From an uncultured Collinsella sp. (GTDB lineage: Bacteria; Actinomycetota; Coriobacteriia; Coriobacteriales; Coriobacteriaceae): a DNA stretch of 64,000 nucleotides. A program made the translations under genes and the position numbers. Within the stretch, counting starts at the first letter, position 1. The number at the start of each line of letters is the position of its first letter. The stretch spans positions 9,134-73,133 of the forward strand of contig CATYVQ010000013.1 in assembly GCA_958413895.1 (NCBI GenBank), given 5' to 3'. Below, piece after piece: positions 23,816 to 31,636 of this stretch. The notes under the pieces were generated by a model. It was not told the DNA's origin, searched no databases, and saw only the letters and a list, made by a program, of their open reading frames with translations.

Positions 23816-24097
23816 TTAGTGCGGCCTGTCCATGTTTTGTTTCTGGCTGCGTTTGATGTGCAGACCGAGGCCGGCGGTTCCTGCGCCTGCTGCTGTGGCG
23901 CCTGCTGCCAAGAGCCATCGTCCATCGCCTGTCTGCGCCAACGGTTCCTCGCGGTCGCCGCAGTCGAGCTCCGAGAGGTTGACCGTCACTTGCGTGGCGG
24001 CCTGCGCCTGTTCTTGCTGGGCAAAGGCCATGGCTGGCCCAAACGCTAGGATGCTGACGGCGGCGGCCAGGGCGACGGCCTTATGCCGTGTGCGCAC
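23816..24097 (-). CDS. Small cell-wall-anchored protein with LAQTG sortase-like motif
   Basis: About 93 residues. A signal peptide (HKAVALAAAVSILAFGPAMA, cleavage near AFAQ) leads to a short mature region of about 30 residues. The motif LAQTG is followed by a hydrophobic helix (WLLAAGATAAGAGTAGLGL) and a basic tail (HIKRSQK), the classical order of a sortase substrate with Ala in place of Pro. The GTG start at 24097 overlaps the 3' end of the upstream gene by 17 bases, suggesting coupling; a TTG at 24127 is less likely. No sortase gene is present in the window. The mature part is too short for a catalytic domain. Confidence 0.68.
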   Translation of the reverse strand: MRTRHKAVALAAAVSILAFGPAMAFAQQEQAQAATQVTVNLSELDCGDREEPLAQTGDGRWLLAAGATAAGAGTAGLGLHIKRSQKQNMDRPH

Positions 24098-24680
24098 CGG
24101 GCTCGACCGTCCAGGTGATCGTCGCAACCTGATCGCCTTCGCCGGTTACGCGGAAGATGTCGCGCGTGACGCGGGCGACGTTTCCGCTTGTCTTGAGCTT
24201 GATTTTGTCCGTGCCGCCGGCAATGCCCTGGTAGCCCATGTCGAAGGCTGCATTCTTGGAAAGATCGAGGCCCGTCCCCTGCATTGCGGCGCTGGCGTTC
24301 TGGAGCGCGCCGTCGGGGCCGACCTTAAAGTCGATGGAGTTCTGCGCGGTTCCGGCCTTGGCGTCGGCGGCAATGGTCCAGGTGTTCATGGCGTCGATCT
24401 TCATGTTGGTGACATGGATGCCGTAGGCCGAATGATTGTCGATGGTGGTCGCGTCTTCTGAGGGGCCCTGAAGCGTGCCGTCGGCCTTGGCGACGAAGGG
24501 AATAACCGTCGGAACTTTGAACTCAACGTTGTCGATCTCGGTCCTGACCATTACCTTCGTGGTTCCAACGCGCCCGGCTGCCATAGCTGGCGTCGGGGCG
24601 GCGCCCATTGCGAGCGCGAGCGCGAGCCCTGTGCCCACGACGAGCGCTCTGACTCCGTTCATGTTCCTGGTGATGTCCAT
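24081..24680 (-). CDS. Secreted beta-rich surface protein (unknown family)
   Basis: 199 residues. Signal peptide VRALVVGTGLALALAMGAA with cleavage near AMAAG (about residue 35). The mature part is rich in Thr, Val and Asp with alternating hydrophobics, and resembles exported single-domain adhesin or fibre subunits of Gram-positive bacteria. No Cys residues are seen. AAAGGAA precedes the ATG. The end overlaps the LAQTG gene start. Its place between a single-pass membrane protein and a sortase-type protein suggests a surface-displayed assembly. Function unknown. Confidence 0.72.
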   Translation of the reverse strand: MDITRNMNGVRALVVGTGLALALAMGAAPTPAMAAGRVGTTKVMVRTEIDNVEFKVPTVIPFVAKADGTLQGPSEDATTIDNHSAYGIHVTNMKIDAMNTWTIAADAKAGTAQNSIDFKVGPDGALQNASAAMQGTGLDLSKNAAFDMGYQGIAGGTDKIKLKTSGNVARVTRDIFRVTGEGDQVATITWTVEPGAHTA

Positions 24681-24769
24681 GGTCGTTCCTTTCTATTCGC
24701 CGCGGGCCGTCCCCGCGATGATTGGACGAATGCTGGTGAATTGCATGCGGTGCCGCGTCGGCCGGAAGG

Positions 24770-25279
24770 CTAGTTCTCGGCTTGCTCAACCCGTACCTTG
24801 ACACGTGTCGGATTGCCGTGGCTGTCGAGGGTCTTGGCATCGAGTGCCTGGATCTCGATGTACGCCTCGCCTTCTTTGATGTCGCCGGCGGGGCACGTCT
24901 CGATTGTCTTGCCGGTCTCGACCACACCGGATTCGTACATGGTCTCGTCGTTTTGGATGACGCGGAATCGCTGGGGAAATTTATTGTCTTGGACGTTTTG
25001 CACGTTGACGCGCAGCTTGCCGTCCTCCTGCAGCTGAGCGACCGGCGCGACCGAAATCGTCATCATGTTGTCGCGGACGATGGCGTCGAGCTCATCTTGG
25101 ATTTCCCGGCGCGTTTTGCCCTCGGCCGTCGTGACCGAAGCGCCCGCCTCGGGTACGGGCTGCGACTGCCAAGCGTATAGTCCTACGGCGACAAGGGCAC
25201 AGACGATGGCCAGGCAGGCAACGATGAGCTTCCTGCGATGCCCCAGGCCTGCAAAGTGGGGTGGCTTCTTCGCGATCAT
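24770..25279 (-). CDS. Single-pass membrane protein with extracytoplasmic beta domain
   Basis: 169 residues. Residues 1-16 are basic and cytosolic, 17-38 form one membrane helix (RKLIVACLAIVCALVAVGLYAW), and 45-169 lie outside. The outer domain contains a helical segment (RREIQDELDAIVRDNM) and then strands with the block NKFPQRFRVIQNDE. I know similar sequences only as uncharacterised proteins from gut Firmicutes and Actinobacteria. The start overlaps the stop of the upstream small gene (ATGA), so the two are translated together. Confidence 0.75.
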   Translation of the reverse strand: MIAKKPPHFAGLGHRRKLIVACLAIVCALVAVGLYAWQSQPVPEAGASVTTAEGKTRREIQDELDAIVRDNMMTISVAPVAQLQEDGKLRVNVQNVQDNKFPQRFRVIQNDETMYESGVVETGKTIETCPAGDIKEGEAYIEIQALDAKTLDSHGNPTRVKVRVEQAEN

Positions 25280-25572
25280 GCGGCATCCTTGGCGGTATAG
25301 ATGCGCGCAAAGGTGGACGGGTCCGCTCCAAAGAGCATGTGAAGCATCAGACGGCGCGAGTAGACGAGCTCGTCGAAGTCGGGAGGGAGCTCGATGTCGT
25401 GGATATGCGCGATGTGGTGGGCGAGCGCCGAGAACGACTCGGGGTCGCAGATCACATCGGTGGTAACGTGGTAGACCGTCGTATCGGGGAATGCCTCTTC
25501 GTCGAAAGGCAGGAGATGGGGATCGTCGTCGACTTCGATGGCGATGCCGTACTGGGGCCAGTAATATGCCAT
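25276..25572 (-). CDS. Small acidic protein of unknown function, first gene of the surface locus
   Basis: 98 residues, rich in Asp, His and aromatic residues (MAYYWPQYGIAIEVDDDPHL at the N-terminus). No signal peptide and no membrane helix, so cytosolic. Several His residues cluster (ALAHHIAHIHDIE near 50-62). GGGAGG precedes the ATG. It overlaps the next gene by 4 bases. Its position at the head of an operon of exported proteins suggests a regulatory or chaperone role, but this is speculation. Confidence 0.7.
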   Translation of the reverse strand: MAYYWPQYGIAIEVDDDPHLLPFDEEAFPDTTVYHVTTDVICDPESFSALAHHIAHIHDIELPPDFDELVYSRRLMLHMLFGADPSTFARIYTAKDAA

Positions 25573-25919
25573 GGGAACCTCCCTGCTTCTGGGGCCAAAA
25601 CTTCTATCGGTTTTGGCTGTCGACGCCGACCGTATCAGCCGCTACTTGACCAATTTCTGACCAAATGCTTGACGGATTGGCGTCTCCGCAGGTAAAAGGC
25701 GGCAAAAAATACTCCAACTTTTTTTCGAGCGACAATCGCGCGGTCGGCGACGGCGGGGCCATATGTGTCAAAAGCATCGTCTGCCGAGGAAGCCTTGCCG
25801 TTCGCCGAATTGCACGAACGTAAAAATCGCCAATTATGGAGACGGTCTCGAACACGTCGACGAAACGATGCGGTAACATCTCCCTGCAAACACTGTAGTT
25901 AGCTAAAGGGGGAGTTCGC
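25573..25919. other. Divergent intergenic region with direct repeats
   Basis: 347 bp without a credible gene between the surface locus (minus) and the lactate dehydrogenase module (plus). Near 25645-25680, read on the minus strand, CCGTCAAGCAT, TTGGTCAGAAA and TTGGTCAAGTA form three direct repeats with an 11-bp period, the spacing expected for a regulator bound on one DNA face. They lie about 75-110 bases before the surface-locus start. On the plus strand AGGGGGAG at 25907-25914 is the Shine-Dalgarno of the dehydrogenase gene. Confidence 0.45.
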
Positions 25920-27521
25920 GTGTCTGCAACCATTAAACCCTTCACCGACGAGTTCGAAGAGTATGGTCGCGATGAGTCTCGCGCATCGGGCGAGGCCTCG
26001 AGCATCTCGTTTCCGACGACGGAAGACGAGGTCCGCACCATTTTGGGAAAGCTCCATGCCGAGTGTGTCCCGGTAACGGTTCAGGGCGCCCGAACCGGCC
26101 TTGCCGCCGGTGCCGTGCCCCACGGCGGGCATATCCTCAATACTTCCCGTATGAATCGCTACTTGGGCATTCGCCGCGATGAACAAGGCCAATTTCTGCT
26201 GCGCGTGGAGCCGGGCGTTGTTCTCTCGGAGCTGCGCAAGCAGCTGAGCAAGAAGGTGCTGCCGACCGCTGGTTGGGACCAGGCATCGCTTGAGGCCTAC
26301 GAGGAGTTCCAAGAGGCCCCCGAGCAGTTCTTTCCCACCGATCCCACCGAGGCGTCTGCCTGTCTGGGCGGCATGGCGGCATGCAACGCCTCCGGCGCCC
26401 GCAGCTACGCTTACGGCCCCATGCGCCCGCATATCACGGGACTCCACGTCGCGCTGGCTGATGGCGATTTGCTTGAGCTTCAGCGCGGCGAGGCTTTTGC
26501 CCAGGGCCGCCACCTGTCGCTCGTGACGGCAGCGGGCCGTACGCTCGAGCTCGATCTTCCCGGCTATACCATGCCCAAGACAAAAAATGCCTCAGGCTAT
26601 TTCGTTGCGGACGAAATGGACGCCATCGACCTCTTTATCGGTGCGTGCGGCACACTCGGCGTCATTACCGAGCTCGAGATCGCCCTGCAGGCGGCGCCTG
26701 CGGTCGTTTGGGGTGTGAGCTGCTTTTTCGATAGCGAAGACAAGGCCGTGTCCTTTACCGATTCCGTGCGTCCCGTCCTGTCCCATGCGGCTGCCATCGA
26801 GTACTTCGACGCTGGCGCCCTGGATATTCTACGTCGCCAGCGCGAGCAGTCGACAGCGTTTGCCTCGCTGCCGGCGCTCGACAAAGAGGCCAAGGTCTGT
26901 GTCTACGTGGAGCTCGACTGCGATGACGAGGCCCAGGCGACCGAGGAACTGTACCACCTGGGATGGGTGCTCGAGTTTGCGGGTGGCCGCGACGATGCGA
27001 CATGGGTCGCGCGCACCGAGGTTGATCGCGAGTGCCAGCGGTTCTTCCGCCATGCGGTCCCCGAGAGCGTCAATATGCTTATCGACGAGCGCCGCCGCAC
27101 GGATCCCACCATCACCAAACTGGGTTCGGACATGTCGGTGCCCAATGCACGCCTTGCCGATGTCGTGGCCCTCTATCGCCGCACACTGGCCGAAAGCGGG
27201 CTTGAATCTGCTGCCTGGGGGCACATCGGTAACAACCATCTGCATGTGAACATTCTGCCGCGCGATGCGCAGGACTACCGTCGCGGTGGCGAGCTGTTTG
27301 CCCAGTGGGCTGCGGAGGTAACGGCTATGGGCGGTGCCGTTTCTGCCGAGCACGGCGTCGGCAAGATCAAGGCGGGCTTCTTAGAGACGATGTACGGTCA
27401 CGAGGCCATGGTCGAGTCGGCGCGGCTTAAACTCCAGCTCGATCCCGACGGGCAGCTGGGTCGCGGCAACCTGTTTTCGGAGAAGCTCTTGGATGAGCTC
27501 GTCCAGAAAGGGGGCGCGTGA
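25920..27521 (+). CDS. FAD-linked 2-hydroxyacid dehydrogenase (GlcD/LctD-like), lactate dehydrogenase subunit
   Basis: 533 residues. The N-terminal FAD-binding domain holds PVTVQGARTGLAAGAVP (near 48-64) and the FAD loop SACLGGMAACNASGARSYAYG cut around residues 145-165. The C-terminal oxidase domain ends in GAVSAEHGVGKIKAGF, a family signature. Such GlcD-type subunits oxidise D-lactate or other 2-hydroxyacids. The following etfB and ferredoxin-etfA genes are in the same operon and overlap or abut, as in the bifurcating lactate dehydrogenase of Acetobacterium woodii (LctBCD). Glycolate or hydroxyglutarate as substrates are alternatives. The start is GTG with a strong upstream purine run. Confidence 0.87.
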   Translation: MSATIKPFTDEFEEYGRDESRASGEASSISFPTTEDEVRTILGKLHAECVPVTVQGARTGLAAGAVPHGGHILNTSRMNRYLGIRRDEQGQFLLRVEPGVVLSELRKQLSKKVLPTAGWDQASLEAYEEFQEAPEQFFPTDPTEASACLGGMAACNASGARSYAYGPMRPHITGLHVALADGDLLELQRGEAFAQGRHLSLVTAAGRTLELDLPGYTMPKTKNASGYFVADEMDAIDLFIGACGTLGVITELEIALQAAPAVVWGVSCFFDSEDKAVSFTDSVRPVLSHAAAIEYFDAGALDILRRQREQSTAFASLPALDKEAKVCVYVELDCDDEAQATEELYHLGWVLEFAGGRDDATWVARTEVDRECQRFFRHAVPESVNMLIDERRRTDPTITKLGSDMSVPNARLADVVALYRRTLAESGLESAAWGHIGNNHLHVNILPRDAQDYRRGGELFAQWAAEVTAMGGAVSAEHGVGKIKAGFLETMYGHEAMVESARLKLQLDPDGQLGRGNLFSEKLLDELVQKGGA

Positions 27522-27523
27522 AG

Positions 27524-28339
27524 ATGAGCGATTTCCATATGGTGGTGTGCGTCAAGGCGGTGCCGGGCAGCACCGAGGTCAAGATGGACCTCAAGACCAA
27601 TACCATCGTGCGCGATGGCAAGCAGGCGGTCATTAATCCCTTTGACGCGAGTGCTTTGGAATGCGCGCTGGCGCTGAAGGACGAGTTTATCGGCTTTGGC
27701 ATGGATGTGCGCGTGACGGTGGTGTCGATGGGCATCCCCGCGACCGAATCGCTGCTGCGCGACTGTATCGCCCGCGGTGCCGACGACGCGCTGCTGCTGA
27801 CCGACCGAGCCTTTGCGGGCGCCGATACCCTAGCCACCACCTATGCCCTCAAGTGCGGCATCGAGGCGCTCGACGAGGACTTCGACCTGCTCATCTGCGG
27901 CAAGATGGCGGTGGATGGCGATACGGCCCAGATTGGTCCCGAGCTTGCCGGTGCCTTTGAGATTCCCTGTGTGACCGACGTGAGCTGCGTGCAGAGCGCG
28001 GGCTTTACGACGTGTGGCTCGCTGGCGCTCGTTCACGGATGCGATGCCGGCGAGGAGACGGTGTGTCTTGAGATGCCGTGCGCGATGACGGCTGCCAAGG
28101 AGATTGGCCAGTTGCGTATGCCGAGTATTGCCGGTATTCGCGCGGCGGAGGAGGCGGACGTGCGCGTGGTCAGTGCCGCCGACGTGAACGCCGACCCCGC
28201 GCGTTGCGGTCTTGCCGGGTCGCCGACACAGGTCGTGCGCTCGTTTGTGCCCGACCGTGACCAAACGTGCGAGGCCGTTGAGGGGACGGCGTCCGAGCAG
28301 GCGGTAGAACTTGCCAAGATTATCGAGGGGATGGCATAG
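27524..28339 (+). CDS. etfB: Electron transfer flavoprotein, beta subunit
   Basis: About 271 residues matching EtfB: VVCVKAVPGSTEVKMD at the N-terminus, NPFDASALECALALKD, the GADDALLLTDRAFAGADT segment and the C-terminal helix. In bifurcating Etfs this subunit carries the bifurcating FAD and the NADH site. ATG 27524 is preferred to the overlapping GTG at 27518, since the Shine-Dalgarno GGGGG at 27510-27514 is 9 bases from it. The gene overlaps or abuts the dehydrogenase stop. Its operon partners suggest it delivers electrons from NADH-linked lactate metabolism to ferredoxin. Confidence 0.92.
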   Translation: MSDFHMVVCVKAVPGSTEVKMDLKTNTIVRDGKQAVINPFDASALECALALKDEFIGFGMDVRVTVVSMGIPATESLLRDCIARGADDALLLTDRAFAGADTLATTYALKCGIEALDEDFDLLICGKMAVDGDTAQIGPELAGAFEIPCVTDVSCVQSAGFTTCGSLALVHGCDAGEETVCLEMPCAMTAAKEIGQLRMPSIAGIRAAEEADVRVVSAADVNADPARCGLAGSPTQVVRSFVPDRDQTCEAVEGTASEQAVELAKIIEGMA

Positions 28340-29545
28340 ATGAGCGGACTGATTATCGATAGCGAAGCCTGTATCGGCTGCGGTCGCTGCGTTCGCGCCT
28401 GTGCCTCGGGCGGCATCGTAGTGGAAGGCGAGCGACCCAGCCGATGCGCCCGCGTAACCGACGGCTGCATCCTATGCGGTGGGTGCGTCGACGCCTGCCC
28501 TGTCAACGCTATCTCGATCGAGCGTGACGAGGCCGCCGGCGCGGTTGACCTCGATGCGTATCGAGACATTTGGGCATTCGTGCAGACCGACGAGCACAAC
28601 GCCGTGGCTCCCGTGGCCTACGAGCTCATGGGCAAGGGGCGCGAGCTTGCCGATGCTCGCGGCTGCCGTCTGGTGGCACTGATCGGCATGGGCCCCGAGG
28701 GCTCGCTCAGGGATCTCGAACACCTGGTTTGTGCCGGCGCGGACGAGGTCCTGGCCTGTCGCGACGAGCGCCTGCGCCAAAACGATGCGGAGGTCTACGC
28801 CCGCTTGATCTGCGATTTGGTAGCCGAACGCAAACCCGAGGCCATCTTATACGGTGCGACCGCTTTTGGTCGCGAACTGGCACCCGGCGTTGCCGTGCGC
28901 TTGCAGACGGGCCTTACGGCTGACTGCACCGTACTTTCGATGGATACGGAGACGGGACTGCTGCAACAGACGCGTCCGGCGTTTGGCGGCAACCTGATGG
29001 CCACCATCGTCTGCCCCAATCATCGTCCCCAGATGGCAACGGTTCGTCCCGGCATCTTTAAGGCGCCCGACTTTGACTACGACCGCTCTGGCACGATCAC
29101 CCAGATATCGCTTGCGGATGATGCTAAGGCTCGTGTCGAGATCTCGATTCCCGCCGAGGAGTGGGGGCAGCAGGCTTCGATCGCCGATGCCGAGCGCCTG
29201 GTCGTGGTGGGTCGCGGCATTGGTTCCAAGAAAAACCTGCCGCTGATGCGAAGGCTCGCCGAGGCTCTGGGAGCCGAGCTTGGCTGCACGCGACCTGTCG
29301 TGGAGGCCGGCTGGTTAGAGTATCGCCATCAGATCGGCCAGACGGGCGTATCGGTTTCGCCCAAGCTTCTCGTGAGTATCGGTGTTTCGGGCGCCATCCA
29401 GCATCTTGCCGGCATCGGTGGGGCGGAGTGCATTATCGCCATCAACGAGGACCCGGATGCCCCCATTTTTGGTGCTGCCCAGTACAAGGTTGTCGGTGAT
29501 GCCGTCGAGGTCGTCGAGGAGCTGCTGGCCCAGCTTGAGCGCTAG
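28340..29545 (+). CDS. etfA: Electron transfer flavoprotein, alpha subunit with N-terminal 2[4Fe-4S] ferredoxin domain
   Basis: 401 residues. Residues 10-55 contain CIGCGRCVRAC and CILCGGCVDACP, two 4Fe-4S motifs of a bacterial ferredoxin. The remaining part is EtfA: the FAD domain ends with VVVGRGIGSKKNLPLMRRLAEALG and SIGVSGAIQHLAGI, then INEDPDAPIFGAAQYKVVGDA, the family FAD-binding block. A ferredoxin module on EtfA is the hallmark of the LctC subunit of bifurcating lactate dehydrogenase. The stop overlaps the convergent HD gene by 4 bases. Confidence 0.93.
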   Translation: MSGLIIDSEACIGCGRCVRACASGGIVVEGERPSRCARVTDGCILCGGCVDACPVNAISIERDEAAGAVDLDAYRDIWAFVQTDEHNAVAPVAYELMGKGRELADARGCRLVALIGMGPEGSLRDLEHLVCAGADEVLACRDERLRQNDAEVYARLICDLVAERKPEAILYGATAFGRELAPGVAVRLQTGLTADCTVLSMDTETGLLQQTRPAFGGNLMATIVCPNHRPQMATVRPGIFKAPDFDYDRSGTITQISLADDAKARVEISIPAEEWGQQASIADAERLVVVGRGIGSKKNLPLMRRLAEALGAELGCTRPVVEAGWLEYRHQIGQTGVSVSPKLLVSIGVSGAIQHLAGIGGAECIIAINEDPDAPIFGAAQYKVVGDAVEVVEELLAQLER

Positions 29546-30354
29546 GCGCGCGCCAGCCAGTCGCGCATCTCGTCCTTTAGACGGCTCCAGGTTGCCTGCG
29601 TGGCGGGGTCGGTAAAGGGCTGTGTAATGCCAAAGGGCGCGTCGAGCAGGCGGTGGATATCACCCTGTTCGCGCGCCAGCGCACGGCTTGCCGGAAAGAC
29701 GAGCTCAAACATAAAGCAGATAAGCCCCACCAAGAAGTCGGCGGGCTCATCGCGCTCATCGCGTGCGACGCAGCGGTGCTCGTCAAAGGCGGCAAGTGTC
29801 GGCGACGAGAAACGGCTGCCGAGAAACGTCTTCTCGTCCACCTTGAGGATAGTGTCGACGGTGCTGTCGGCGATGGTGCGCATAATGTCGATCTTGTCAC
29901 CATCGCGCACGATATCGCAGAAGCTCCGCGTGCGCACGTCGAGCCGCGCGGGTAGGCGGAAATCGCTGTGATAGGCAATGCTCGCTCGGATGAGCTCATC
30001 TTCTGCCGGGTCATCGATAAAGTCGCGGATGCTCGTTACGGCGGGTGCATCGGCGGGATTCTCGCCAAAGAGGACCTCGATGCCCAGCGCCGCATGGCTC
30101 ATGCTCTCGGCGTCCTTAAAGGTGTCCCAGCGTCGCAGCTGCTCAAAGCGGCCCATATCGTGTAGCAGGCCGCAAAGCCATGCCAGGTCAATATCTTCTG
30201 ACGACCAGCCCTGCTCGCGCGCTACGGCATCGCATGCCTCGGCCACGTGGTACGTATGCTCGATTTTGAGCGCGATGCGTGGGTTGGTGGCGTCGTAGGC
30301 ATCGGTGTAGCTTTTGAAGGCCGTGCGCGCCCGGTCTCGATCGATAGCTGTCAT
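29542..30354 (-). CDS. HD-domain phosphohydrolase
   Basis: 270 residues. HD-domain signatures are HTYHV near residue 32, LLHDMGRFEQ near 68-77 (His-Asp pair) and AYHSDF near 133. The HD fold binds divalent metal and cleaves phosphate esters of nucleotides or similar compounds. The C-terminal third is helical and not recognisable. It converges on etfA with a 4-base stop overlap and no terminator visible between. The start ATG at 30354 is followed by TAIDRDRARTAF; no obvious Shine-Dalgarno is seen except AGGAAG about 9 bases upstream. Confidence 0.82.
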   Translation of the reverse strand: MTAIDRDRARTAFKSYTDAYDATNPRIALKIEHTYHVAEACDAVAREQGWSSEDIDLAWLCGLLHDMGRFEQLRRWDTFKDAESMSHAALGIEVLFGENPADAPAVTSIRDFIDDPAEDELIRASIAYHSDFRLPARLDVRTRSFCDIVRDGDKIDIMRTIADSTVDTILKVDEKTFLGSRFSSPTLAAFDEHRCVARDERDEPADFLVGLICFMFELVFPASRALAREQGDIHRLLDAPFGITQPFTDPATQATWSRLKDEMRDWLARA

Positions 30355-30480
30355 AATGACTTCCTAAAAAGTTGTGTCTTTCGATCCGGTGGCAATTGTA
30401 GGTGAACTCGGTTGCTGTCGGATGATGATTCTGCCGTGTCGCTACATGCGGCTCGGAGACCTTGTCAGGATGAGAAGCGT

Positions 30481-31173
30481 ATGGTGCTCAAAATCGTTAG
30501 AACCGTCTGGCCAGTGATGCTTACCTATGTTGCAATAGGCGCGCCGTGCGGAATGATCATGGGGCAGACGGGAATGGAGCCCTGGATGGTCTTTGCCCTG
30601 AGCAGCACGTTTGTGACGGGCAGCGGCCAGTTTATGATCTGCAATCTTTGGCTGGCGGGCGTACCGGCACCTTCGATTATCGCGAGCGTTGCCGCCATCT
30701 CCTCGCGTTTTGCGCTTTACTCGGCATCGATTGCGCCGCATCTGACGGGTGCCTCGAAGCGTCAGACGCTGGCTGTTGCCGCGACACTTACCGAGGAGGC
30801 ATATGGCATCTCGCTTGCCAAGCTGATTGAGGGGGAGGATTGGGGCCCGCGCGAGTCCTTTGTGCTCAATGCGATCCTCATCGCAACATGGGGCGTTTCG
30901 TGTACGACGGGCGCCATCGTCGGTGCCGTTGTCGATGTTCCCACCGCCATTGCGGCCTTTGTCTGCACCTCGCTCTTTATCTGCCTGCTCTTTTCGCAGC
31001 AGCTGTCGCGCGGCAACGTTGTCGCGGCGGTTTCGGGCGCGGTGTCCGTCGCCGTATGCAAGTTTTTGGGCCTCGCGAATATTGTCGTGCCGGCAAGCGT
31101 CGTGGCCGGCATTGCCATTGCGCTGGCGTGCGATGCTGTATTTGACGGAAGAGGTGCCCGCGATGCCCGTTAA
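30481..31173 (+). CDS. azlC: AzlC-family branched-chain amino acid exporter subunit
   Basis: About 230 residues with five to six hydrophobic helices. AzlC features are an N-terminal PVMLTYVAIGAPCGMIMG and STFVTGSGQFMICNLWLAG. AzlCD pairs export branched-chain amino acids or related analogues. ATG 30481 is the expected family start; a longer frame from 30412 has an unlikely polar leader. The coding end overlaps the AzlD gene by 11 bases, so translation is coupled. With the liv importer elsewhere in the window the organism has both uptake and efflux of these amino acids. Confidence 0.87.
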   Translation: MVLKIVRTVWPVMLTYVAIGAPCGMIMGQTGMEPWMVFALSSTFVTGSGQFMICNLWLAGVPAPSIIASVAAISSRFALYSASIAPHLTGASKRQTLAVAATLTEEAYGISLAKLIEGEDWGPRESFVLNAILIATWGVSCTTGAIVGAVVDVPTAIAAFVCTSLFICLLFSQQLSRGNVVAAVSGAVSVAVCKFLGLANIVVPASVVAGIAIALACDAVFDGRGARDAR

Positions 31174-31486
31174 CGAGTTCTTGGTTCTGTGGCTGTCGTC
31201 GTGGGCTGCTATCGCGTTCTTTCGCATCGCGCCGGCGTTCGCCTTGCGCGGGCGGACCCTGTCGCCCCGCATTACCGAGGCCCTGGGCTATATCCCGCCC
31301 GCTGCCTTTGCCGCGCTGGTCGCCAACGACTTGGTGAGCCCCGGCGCGTTCGACGCGGGACTCTGGCCTGCCTTGGTTCCCTGGATTGCTGCCGCCGGCG
31401 TCGTGGTCGTGGCGGTCAAGACAAAATCGATGCTGTGGTGCTGCGTCTCGGGTATCGTACTCTATATCGTTTTGAGCCTTATATAG
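31163..31486 (+). CDS. azlD: AzlD-family branched-chain amino acid exporter subunit
   Basis: 107 residues with four hydrophobic helices (FLVLWLSSWAAIAFFRIA, IPPAAFAALVANDLV, LVPWIAAAGVVVVAVK, MLWCCVSGIVLYIVLSLI). Size and pattern match AzlD. It starts inside the 3' end of azlC (11-base overlap) with GGAAGAGG about 7-15 bases before the ATG. It acts as the small partner of AzlC in the membrane. Confidence 0.83.
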   Translation: MPVNEFLVLWLSSWAAIAFFRIAPAFALRGRTLSPRITEALGYIPPAAFAALVANDLVSPGAFDAGLWPALVPWIAAAGVVVVAVKTKSMLWCCVSGIVLYIVLSLI

Positions 31487-31636
31487 GGGTGGCGTCGCGG
31501 GCGCCGAATCTCGTTCCATCCCAACTTGTCGAATTTTTCACCGAGCTGGTCTATTTCTTCTGGTACCATGGTCAAACTTTACTGTAGCAAAGCGTGACGT
31601 GGGCTTTTGTACCTCGTCAGCGGAAATGGGGGTTTC

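Noticed and set aside
25604..26041. Minus-strand open frames in the gap before the dehydrogenase gene
   Set aside because: They overlap the real dehydrogenase start or have no ribosome site, no motif and low coding character.
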